This document shows, piece by piece, positions 9,213 to 16,065 of a stretch of 64,000 nucleotides of DNA. Position 1 is the first letter of the stretch. Each line of letters starts with the position of its first letter. Origin of the DNA: Roseisolibacter agri (GTDB lineage: Bacteria > Gemmatimonadota > Gemmatimonadetes > Gemmatimonadales > Gemmatimonadaceae); assembly GCF_030159095.1 (NCBI RefSeq), contig NZ_BRXS01000003.1:682001-746000 (forward strand), read 5' to 3'. Under the pieces are notes generated by a model. It saw nothing but the letters and a program-made list of their open reading frames with translations, did no database searches and was not told the origin of the DNA. The position numbers and the translations under genes were made by a program.

Positions 9213-10499
9213 CTAGGCGCGCAGCGCCCCCATCGCGTAGTCGAAGTAGTCGAGGCTCGCGTCCGCGCGCGCGATCAGCCCCTCCGCGATCCCGATGCGC
9301 GACGCGGGCACCGCGGCCACCTGCGGCCCCACGACGTGGTCGAGCCACCCCTCCGCGTGGCCGACGTCGATGATCGCGTGCGCGGCGTAGTAGCTCATCG
9401 TCTTCTTCGGGATGCCGACGCGCAGCGCGCCGGTCACCAGCCGCGTGCAGCGCTGCGGCGCGAGCAGCTCGACGGCGCCCAGCGCCCCCTGGGCGCGGAA
9501 CGCGTTGCGGCGCGGGATGCAGCTCCAGAGCATCACGTTCGCGCCCGCGAGCACGGGCCACGGCAGCTCGTGCGCCTCGGGCGCGGTGATCCCGAGTCCT
9601 TCCGTGAGGCGATGGAAGAGGTGCGTGTGCACCGCGTGGCTCTTCCCGTTCCCCAGCTCGTCCCAGTAGTTGCGCCCCATCTCGATCTTCACCTCGCCGC
9701 GCGTGCCGACCTGGCCGAGCGCGACGAGATCGTCGAAGGCGGCCTCGCCCGCGGCTTCGAGGCGGAGGAAGCGCTCGAGCTGCTCGCGGTCGGCCTCGCC
9801 CGCGAGGAACGCGTACAGCGGATGCTCGTAGAGCGGGTGCGTGAACGCCGCGCGCTTGTACCACTCCACGAAGGCCGCCGGATCCTCGGGCAGCGTCTCG
9901 TCGAGCGCGGTGCCCAGGCGCGAGGCGGTGCGCCGCGCGCGCGCGAGCAGGTCGCGCTCCCACGCGCCCTCCAGCACCGCCATCAGCCGGCAGGTGAGCG
10001 GATGGAGCTGGTTCGTGGCGGTGCCGTGGTGCGGCAGCCGCACGTGCGTCTGGTAGCAGGCGAGCAGCGCCCGGTGCAGCTCGTGGCGCGCGGCGTGGTC
10101 GACATACGCGTCGGTCGCGCGGTCGCTCACCACGTCGGCGGGATACGCGCGCGCCGCCAGCCGCCGCGCGCGGGCGATGATCGCCTCCTCCAACGACGGC
10201 TGGTCGGCGAGCACCTCGTCGAGCGGCGGTCCGAAGAGGAGCCCGGCCACCTGCGACGAGAACGGCGCGACGACGTCCGCCAGCGTGCGCTCGGCGAGTC
10301 CGTGCCCGGCGTGTGCGGCACGGGCCGTGCGCCCGGGGTCCGAGAGCAGGAGCCGCGGCAGCTCGACGTGCGCGGCGGGATCGGGGGCCGCACGGTCCGC
10401 GAGCGCGCGTCGGCGCTCGATGCCGGAGCGGGGTGCGGATGGGGCCTGTGAGACGGACGGATCGGATGTGGTGGACGACATCGACGGCTCGTGAGGCAT
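9213..10499 (-). CDS. Haem-oxygenase-like diiron (iron-containing redox) protein
   Basis: 428 residues, all-helical. The C-terminal half holds the ligand pattern of the iron-containing redox / haem-oxygenase-like oxidase family: a Glu in L-R-L-E-A-A-G-E, the helix E-M-G-R-N-Y-W-D-E-L-G-N-G-K-S-H-A-V-H, and a final Y-Y-A-A-H-A-I-I-D-V-G-H-A-E-G-W. Members of this fold oxidise or cleave carbon-bearing substrates with a diiron centre, but the substrate cannot be read from the sequence. The N-terminal ~130 residues are not recognised. I chose the ATG at 10499; a downstream ATG at 10481 is equally possible, as neither has a strong Shine-Dalgarno. It is divergent from the methyltransferase gene. 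Confidence 0.78.
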   Translation of the reverse strand: MPHEPSMSSTTSDPSVSQAPSAPRSGIERRRALADRAAPDPAAHVELPRLLLSDPGRTARAAHAGHGLAERTLADVVAPFSSQVAGLLFGPPLDEVLADQPSLEEAIIARARRLAARAYPADVVSDRATDAYVDHAARHELHRALLACYQTHVRLPHHGTATNQLHPLTCRLMAVLEGAWERDLLARARRTASRLGTALDETLPEDPAAFVEWYKRAAFTHPLYEHPLYAFLAGEADREQLERFLRLEAAGEAAFDDLVALGQVGTRGEVKIEMGRNYWDELGNGKSHAVHTHLFHRLTEGLGITAPEAHELPWPVLAGANVMLWSCIPRRNAFRAQGALGAVELLAPQRCTRLVTGALRVGIPKKTMSYYAAHAIIDVGHAEGWLDHVVGPQVAAVPASRIGIAEGLIARADASLDYFDYAMGALRA

Positions 10500-10620
10500 G
10501 CGATGCATGCTGGTGGACGGCGCGGACGCGTGACAGCCGGCGGTCGCGCATCGCGCTCCCCCTCCCTTCCCTCGCTCCTTCCGCACCTCGCCTGCATCAA
10601 AGGCACGGCGCGTACCGCTC

Positions 10621-11709
10621 GTGACGAGAACGCACGAAGTCGACGCGTGGGCCGCGGGCCCGACCGGATCGCCGATGGCGCGCCCCGCGCCCGCGACCGC
10701 CGGCCTCCGCTCGCTCGCCACGGTCGCGGCCCCCCTCGCGCGCTTCCGGCCGCCGTTCGAGTTCGGCGACTTCTTCGCGCCCGAGGACACGCTGCTCTGC
10801 GCGCTCGCGACCGCGCACACGCTCGCGCGCCACGCCGACGCGCACGACGCGCCGCCCGCGCGCCTCGTCGAGCTGACGTGCGGCAGCGCGGTGGTCGCCC
10901 TCGGCCCGCTGGACCGCTGGCCCGCGCTGCGCGCGTGGGGCGCCGACGTCGATGCCGACGCCGTGTCGCGCGCACGGCGCAACGCGCGCGTGCTCGGCCA
11001 CGCGGAGCGCGCGCGCTTCGCGCACCTCGGACTGTTCGACGCGCGGCTGCCGCGCTGGCTGCGCCGCCGCGCGCCCGACGTCGTCGCGTGCAACCCGCCG
11101 TACGTGCCCGAGCCGCCCGATGCACCCAACGCGCTGGTGGCCGGCGCGGGTCCCGACGGCGCGCGGCATCCGAAGCGCGCGCTCGCGGCGTGCGCGCGGG
11201 CCGGTGTCCCGCGGCTCGCGCTCAGCTGGTGCTCGCTCGGCGATCCGGTGGGCGTCGCGCGCGCCGCCGCGCGCCGCGGCTACGTGCTGGACGCGCTGTG
11301 GACCGCGGCGCTGGCGGACGGCGAGTACACGGGCGGCGCGCACGCGTACCTGCGCACGCTGCCCACGGCCTTCCTCGACGAGTCGGCGGCCACGCGCCAC
11401 GCGCTCGCGCCCGACGGCGCGGCGCGCTTCGGCTACCTGCTGCTCGCCGGCAGCTTCGTGCGCGCGGCCGACGTTCACTCACCCGATGCGCGCGAGCGGG
11501 CGCGCGCCGGCGTGCGGCTGGTGGCGCGCCTCGTGCGGCGCTTCGTGCGCGACGGCCTGCCCGCGCTGGCGACGCTCGCCGGCCGCGAGGCGCCGGCCGG
11601 TGCGCCGCCGCTGCATGCCTACGTCGTCGACCGCTGGGACGAGCTGTCGCTGCGCGCCGCGGCCCACGGGCCGGTGTCGGGCTCCCTGCCGTCGATCAGC
11701 GCCTCGTAG
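10621..11709 (+). CDS. Class I SAM-dependent methyltransferase with NPPY motif
   Basis: 362 residues from a GTG start; an ATG at 10675 would give 344 residues and may be the real start. The SAM-binding strand-loop reads L-V-E-L-T-C-G-S-A, followed by an acidic end of strand 2 (G-A-D-V-D-A-D-A) and the catalytic V-A-C-N-P-P-Y-V-P. The NPPY motif is typical of enzymes that methylate a planar nitrogen, such as the PrmC/HemK glutamine methyltransferases and some nucleic-acid N-methyltransferases. The glycine-rich loop is degenerate, and the extra C-terminal ~100 residues are not typical of PrmC, so the substrate is unknown. Its last 91 bp overlap the 3' end of the convergent glycosyltransferase gene. 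Confidence 0.8.
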   Translation: MTRTHEVDAWAAGPTGSPMARPAPATAGLRSLATVAAPLARFRPPFEFGDFFAPEDTLLCALATAHTLARHADAHDAPPARLVELTCGSAVVALGPLDRWPALRAWGADVDADAVSRARRNARVLGHAERARFAHLGLFDARLPRWLRRRAPDVVACNPPYVPEPPDAPNALVAGAGPDGARHPKRALAACARAGVPRLALSWCSLGDPVGVARAAARRGYVLDALWTAALADGEYTGGAHAYLRTLPTAFLDESAATRHALAPDGAARFGYLLLAGSFVRAADVHSPDARERARAGVRLVARLVRRFVRDGLPALATLAGREAPAGAPPLHAYVVDRWDELSLRAAAHGPVSGSLPSISAS

Positions 11710-12779
11710 AGCGCGACGTGGCGCGCCAGCACGCGCGCCCAGTCGAACGCCAGCGGTGGCGCGGTGCGCGCCGCGTGCGTCAGCGCCGCGCGCCGGGGCG
11801 CGTCGTGCACCAGCGCGCGCACCGCGTGCACCAGCGCGTCCGCGTCGGGCGCCAGCACGCCGTCCACGCCGTCGCGCACGAAGTCCGCGAGCCCCGACCG
11901 CGCGCGCCCGACGATCGGCAGCCCCGCCGCGCGCGCCTCCAGCGCCGCGATGCCGAACGACTCGTGCGCGGCCGGCAGCACGAACAGGTCGGCGTCCGCG
12001 TACAGCGCCCGCAGCGCCTCGCGCGGCTGCCAGCCGAGGAGGGTGAGGCGCGCGTGGCCGGCGCGCGCCAGCGCGGCGCGATCGGGCCCGTCGCCGGCGA
12101 CGACGAGACGCACGTTCGGCGCGCCGTCCAGCGCGGCGGCGATCCGCGCGAGGTCACCGGTGCGCTTCTTCCGCGTGAGCCGCATCGCGGTCACCACGCG
12201 CAGCTCGCCATCGCGTCGCGGTGGAACGCCGTCGGGCCGCGCGCCCCACCACACGACGTCGGTGGCGTTGGGCAGCACGGCCACGCGCGCGCGCGGCAGC
12301 GCGGCGCGCAGCTGGTCCGCCACGCGGTTGCTCACGCCCGTCAGCACGAGCGGCGCGCGCGCCCAGCCGCTCACCGCGTCGGCGGCCGCCAGCACGCGGG
12401 CGGTGGCGTGCAAGAGCGAGTGGAAGGTCATCACGCACGGCACGTCCAGCCGCCGCGCCACCGACGCACCGGCATATGCCGCCGGCGAGACGACGCTCGC
12501 GTGCGCGTGCACCACGTCGTAGCGTCCGCCGCCGAGCGTCGCGCGCAGCGCGTGCGGCAGCGCGGGCGTGCAGGCGACGCCGGCCCCTGGCAGGCGCGGC
12601 ACGCGCAGGCGCACCACGCCCTCCTCGTCGGGTCCCGGCGTCGTCGTCACGACGTCGGCGACGTGCCCCGCCGCGCGCAGCCGCGCCGCGAGGTCCGCCA
12701 GGTGCAGCTCGATGCCGCCGCGCCGCGGCGACGCCCAGTCGGAGACGAGCGCGACGCGCAGCGCGGTCGGGCGGGTCAG
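11619..12779 (-). CDS. GT4-family glycosyltransferase
   Basis: About 386 residues with the GT-B architecture. The N-terminal domain starts R-V-A-L-V-S-D-W-A-S-P-R-R-G-G-I-E-L-H, a typical nucleotide-sugar-independent first strand and Gly-rich loop. The C-terminal domain contains R-L-T-R-K-K-R (phosphate-binding) and the E-x7-E pair H-E-S-F-G-I-A-A-L-E-A of GT4 enzymes. No ATG, GTG or TTG is available before the conserved first strand. The only workable initiation near it is a CTG at 12779 overlapping the upstream stop (CTGA at 12776-12779), which suggests coupled, non-canonical initiation. It is the last gene of a lipid-type operon, so it may glycosylate the lipid made by its neighbours; that is an inference. 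Confidence 0.85.
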   Translation of the reverse strand: MTRPTALRVALVSDWASPRRGGIELHLADLAARLRAAGHVADVVTTTPGPDEEGVVRLRVPRLPGAGVACTPALPHALRATLGGGRYDVVHAHASVVSPAAYAGASVARRLDVPCVMTFHSLLHATARVLAAADAVSGWARAPLVLTGVSNRVADQLRAALPRARVAVLPNATDVVWWGARPDGVPPRRDGELRVVTAMRLTRKKRTGDLARIAAALDGAPNVRLVVAGDGPDRAALARAGHARLTLLGWQPREALRALYADADLFVLPAAHESFGIAALEARAAGLPIVGRARSGLADFVRDGVDGVLAPDADALVHAVRALVHDAPRRAALTHAARTAPPLAFDWARVLARHVALYEALIDGREPDTGPWAAARSDSSSQRSTT

Positions 12780-13990
12780 GAGCCCGCGCCCGCCAGCGCG
12801 CGCGGCGCGTGCGTGCGCACCGCGCGCGCGAACGCCTCCACCACGCGGTCGATCTGCGCGTCGGTGTGCTCCGCCGTCATCGACAGCCGGATGCGGCAGC
12901 TGTTGGCCGGCACGGCGGGCGGGATCACGAGGTGCACGAACACGTCGTCGTCGAACAGCGCGCGCCACACGCGCGCCGTCTCGAACACGTCGCCCACGGT
13001 CACCGGCAGGATCGGCGTCTGCGCCGGCCCCGGGTCCAGCCCGATCGCGCGCAGCTGCTCGGCCATGCGGCGCGTGTTCGCCCACAGGCGCGTGCGGCGC
13101 TCCGGCTCCGCCTGCAGCACGTCCAGCGCGGCCAGCGTGCCGGCGACGCTGGCCGGCGGCATCGCGGCGGTGAAGATCAGCGCGCGCGCGTGGTGCCGCA
13201 CCCAGTGCAGCACGTCCTCCGGCCCCACCAGCACGCCGCCCACCGACGCCAGCGACTTCGAGAACGTCGCCATGATGAGGTCCACCTCGTCGTCGAGCCC
13301 GAAGTGGCGCGCGGTGCCCGCGCCGTCCTCCCCCAGCACGCCCAGCGCGTGCGCGTCGTCCACCAGCAGCGCGGCGCCGTGCTGCTTCGCGAGCTTCGTG
13401 AGCCCCGGCAGGTCGGCGATCGAGCCTTCCATCGAGAACACGCCGTCGGTGGCGATCAGCTTCCCCGCGCCCTCGGGTGCCTTCTCCAGCTGCCGCGCGA
13501 GCTGCGCGAGGTCGCCGTGCGGGTACCGCACCGTGTCGCCGAGGGCGAGCTGCGCGGCGTCCACGATGCAGGCGTGATCGAGCTTGTCGAGATACAGGAT
13601 GTCGTCGCGCCCCATCAGCGCCGCGATCGCGCCGAGGCTCGTCTGGTAGCCGGTGGTGAACACCAGCGCCGCCGGCTTGCGGTAGAACGCCGCCAGCCGC
13701 GCCTCCAGCGTCTCGTGCAGGTCGAGCGTCCCGTTCAGCAGGCGGCTGCCGGTGGCGCCGCTGCCGTAGCGGTGCAGCGCCTGCGTGCACGCCTCCAGCA
13801 CCTTCGGATGGTGCGTCAGCCCCAGGTAGTTGTTGGAGCCGAGCATGACCTTCCAGCGGTCGCCGATGCGCGCCTCGGAGGTCGTCGACTCCTGGATGGG
13901 CGCGAAGTACGGGTAGAGCCCGATCGACTGCGCCATGCGCGCGCGGTTGTCGGACGTGACCTTGGCGAAGACCCGCGGCGTGTCGCTCAT
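12776..13990 (-). CDS. Alpha-oxoamine synthase, probable serine palmitoyltransferase type
   Basis: 404 residues, PLP-dependent fold type I. It condenses an amino acid with an acyl thioester and loses CO2. Visible landmarks are G-L-Y-P-Y-F (24-29), M-L-G-S-N-N-Y-L-G-L-T, R-L-L-N-G-T-L-D-L-H, the aldimine-stacking H in L-D-H-A-C-I-V-D, D-D-A-H-A-L-G and the PLP lysine K245 in F-S-K-S-L-A-S. The GLYPYF and LNGTLDLH segments match bacterial serine palmitoyltransferases better than 2-amino-3-ketobutyrate ligase or BioF, and no biotin or threonine dehydrogenase gene is near. Start ATG 13990 overlaps the stop of the GNAT gene (ATGA). The most probable product is 3-ketosphinganine from serine and palmitoyl-CoA/ACP. 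KBL or BioF remain alternatives. Confidence 0.85.
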   Translation of the reverse strand: MSDTPRVFAKVTSDNRARMAQSIGLYPYFAPIQESTTSEARIGDRWKVMLGSNNYLGLTHHPKVLEACTQALHRYGSGATGSRLLNGTLDLHETLEARLAAFYRKPAALVFTTGYQTSLGAIAALMGRDDILYLDKLDHACIVDAAQLALGDTVRYPHGDLAQLARQLEKAPEGAGKLIATDGVFSMEGSIADLPGLTKLAKQHGAALLVDDAHALGVLGEDGAGTARHFGLDDEVDLIMATFSKSLASVGGVLVGPEDVLHWVRHHARALIFTAAMPPASVAGTLAALDVLQAEPERRTRLWANTRRMAEQLRAIGLDPGPAQTPILPVTVGDVFETARVWRALFDDDVFVHLVIPPAVPANSCRIRLSMTAEHTDAQIDRVVEAFARAVRTHAPRALAGAGS

Positions 13991-15138
13991 GCGGTCTCCA
14001 GCGCGCGCTCGTAGATCCGCCAGCGGCGGTAGGGCGTGGCGCCCATGGCGCGGAGCGGTCGGTTCATCAGGTGGTTGTCCTCCAGCACCCACGACGCCTC
14101 GGCGCCCGTGATGCCGGCCGCCAGGCCGCGCCGCACGATCTCGTGGGTGAACAGGGCGAAGATGCCGCGCGTGCGGTGCTCGCGCCGCACGCCCAGCGCG
14201 AGCACGCGCAGCGTGTGCAGCGAGCGCCTGCCCGTCAGCAGCGTCAGGAGCCCGGTCGGCAGCAGCCGGCCGGAGCGGATCTTCTTGAACAGCACGTGGT
14301 AGTCGGGCAGCGCGATGACGAAGCCCGCCGGCTGCCCGTCGATCTCCGCCGCGAAGGCGAAGCGCGGATCGGCGATCATCTTCAGGTCCTTCGCCAGGTG
14401 CGCGAACTCCTCGCGCGTCATCGGCACGAAGCCCCAGTTGGGCTCCCATGCCGCGTTGTAGACGTCCCAGCAGACCGCGATCTCGCGCTCGATGCGCGAC
14501 GGCTCCAGGTCACGGAAGCGGAGCCCCGACTGCGCCAGCGCGCGCTCGGCGTGCACGGCGTACGACGGCGGCAGCGCGAAGTCCCGCCCGTCGCCCGCGT
14601 CGCGCCCGATCCACCACCCCAGCAGGTCCTTCGCCGTGCCCATGCCCGCGCCGGCCAGCAGCGCGTCGTAGTACGGCGGGTTCCAGGTGGTCATCAGCAC
14701 CGGGTGGTGCGCGAAGCCGTCCACCAGGACGCCGCACTCGTAGTTGGTGGACGGGTTCATCGGGCCCTGCATGCTCGTGAGCCCGCGCGCCGCCAGCCAC
14801 GCGGCCGCCGTGTCCAGCAGCGCGCGCGCGGCCTCGGGATCGTCGGCGCACTCGAAGAAGCCGAAGAAGCCCGTGCGGTCGCCGTGGAAGGCGTTGTGCG
14901 CGCGGTTCTCGATGGCCGCGATGCGGCCCACCACCGCGCCGTCGCGCTCCGCGATCCAGAGCGCGCGGTCGGCCGTCCGCCAGAACGGGTGCTTGCGTGC
15001 ATCGAGCACGTCGCGCACCGCGATCCGCAGCGGCGGCACCCACTGCGGGTGGCGCGCGGCGTCGAACAGCCGCCACGGCACGTCGACGAAGCGGCGCAGC
15101 TCGCGCGGCGACGCCACGGGAAGGACGGCGAGGCTCAT
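13987..15138 (-). CDS. GNAT-fold N-acyltransferase, candidate bacterial ceramide synthase
   Basis: 383 residues; an ATG at 15150 would add four. The N-terminal part (R-F-V-D-V-P-W-R-L-F, H-P-Q-W-V-P-P-L, G-R-I-A-A-I-E-N, F-G-F-F-E, G-P-M-N-P-S-T-N-Y-E-C-G-V-L-V-D-G-F) and the C-terminal acetyl-CoA-like core (G-V-R-R-E-H-R-T-R-G-I) belong to a long GNAT family common in Gram-negative bacteria. Bacterial ceramide synthases are GNAT-type acyltransferases encoded with serine palmitoyltransferase. The 4-bp overlap with a synthase of that type is what points to N-acylation of a sphingoid base. A TATGTT about 7 bp before the ATG hints at a leaderless transcript. Function is inferred from neighbourhood and fold. 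Confidence 0.75.
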   Translation of the reverse strand: MSLAVLPVASPRELRRFVDVPWRLFDAARHPQWVPPLRIAVRDVLDARKHPFWRTADRALWIAERDGAVVGRIAAIENRAHNAFHGDRTGFFGFFECADDPEAARALLDTAAAWLAARGLTSMQGPMNPSTNYECGVLVDGFAHHPVLMTTWNPPYYDALLAGAGMGTAKDLLGWWIGRDAGDGRDFALPPSYAVHAERALAQSGLRFRDLEPSRIEREIAVCWDVYNAAWEPNWGFVPMTREEFAHLAKDLKMIADPRFAFAAEIDGQPAGFVIALPDYHVLFKKIRSGRLLPTGLLTLLTGRRSLHTLRVLALGVRREHRTRGIFALFTHEIVRRGLAAGITGAEASWVLEDNHLMNRPLRAMGATPYRRWRIYERALETA

Positions 15139-15204
15139 GCGCGCAAACATAACGCGCACGGGTGGCGCACGCGCCGTCGTCGCGGCGACATTGCGCGACC
15201 TCGC

Positions 15205-16062
15205 ATGCCCTCCGCACCGCTCGCGCCCTTCCGCCCCGCCGCCACGCTGCTCGCGGCCTACCTCGTCGCGACCCTGCCGCTCGCGGTGCGCGGCGGCGCC
15301 GGTGCGGGGCTGCTGGCCGGACTCGCGGCGCTGCTGGCCGCCGCGGCGTGGACCCTCCGGCGCGCCTCCCCCCAGCGCGGCGCGACGCGCGCGCTCGCGG
15401 CCTGGCTCCCGCTGCTCGCGGTGCCCGCGTGCTACGCCGCGCTGCCCCTCGTCGCGGCGGGCCTCGGCCGCACCGCGCTGCACGACGCGCGCGTGATCGC
15501 GTGGGAGACGGCGCTCTTCGGCACCAGCCCCACGCTCGCGCTCAGCGCGCGCTGGCCCGTGCCCGCGCTGAGCGAGCTGCTGCACGCGGGCTACCTGAGC
15601 TACTACGCCGTCATCTACGTGCCGCCGGCGTGGCTCTGGTGGCGTGGAAGACGCGACGCGTTCGCGGTCGCGACGTGGACGGTGTGGCTCGCCTTCGTGG
15701 TCTGCTACGCGGTGTTCGCGACGCTGCCGGTGCAGGGGCCGTGGTACCAGTGGCCCGCGCCCGCCACCGTCCCCGACGGCCCCGCGCGCGCGCTCGTGCA
15801 GGCGCTGCTGCACGCCGGCTCGTCGCGCGGGACCGCGTTCCCGTCGTCGCACGTCGCCGTGTCGGTCGCGCAGACGCTCGCGCTGGCGCGGGTCGCGCCG
15901 CGGATGGCCGTCGCCACCGGCGCGGCCACGCTGCTGCTGGCCGCGGGCGCGGTGTACGGCGGCTTCCACTACGCCGTGGACGTCGTCGCCGGCGCGGCCC
16001 TCGGCGCGGCGATCGGCGCGCTGGGGCCGCAGGTGCACGCGCGGCTGACGCGCGCGACCTGA
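15205..16062 (+). CDS. PAP2-superfamily membrane phosphotransferase, Aur1/Ipt1-like
   Basis: 285 residues with about six membrane helices. The core reads C-Y-A-V-F-A-T-L-P-V-Q-G-P-W-Y, then G-T-A-F-P-S-S-H-V-A-V and G-G-F-H-Y-A-V-D-V-V-A-G. The two His and the Asp form the PAP2 catalytic set. The classical KxxxxxxRP first motif is absent. The pattern fits the PAP2_3 subgroup that includes inositol-phosphoceramide synthases. Such enzymes move a phospho-headgroup onto ceramide or remove a lipid phosphate. It is divergent from the GNAT gene with only 66 bp between starts, so shared control is likely. Given the serine-palmitoyltransferase-like neighbour, a sphingolipid headgroup role is the leading inference; undecaprenyl-phosphate or phosphatidate phosphatase remain possible. 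Confidence 0.8.
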   Translation: MPSAPLAPFRPAATLLAAYLVATLPLAVRGGAGAGLLAGLAALLAAAAWTLRRASPQRGATRALAAWLPLLAVPACYAALPLVAAGLGRTALHDARVIAWETALFGTSPTLALSARWPVPALSELLHAGYLSYYAVIYVPPAWLWWRGRRDAFAVATWTVWLAFVVCYAVFATLPVQGPWYQWPAPATVPDGPARALVQALLHAGSSRGTAFPSSHVAVSVAQTLALARVAPRMAVATGAATLLLAAGAVYGGFHYAVDVVAGAALGAAIGALGPQVHARLTRAT

Positions 16063-16065
16063 CGC

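Noticed and set aside
9024-10451. 475-residue + strand frame over the diiron-protein gene
   Set aside because: Begins inside family A repeat DNA and has shadow composition.
12776-13990. Reading the PLP enzyme as Kbl or BioF
   Set aside because: GLYPYF and LNGTLDLH segments and the GNAT/PAP2 neighbours fit serine palmitoyltransferase better; not excluded.
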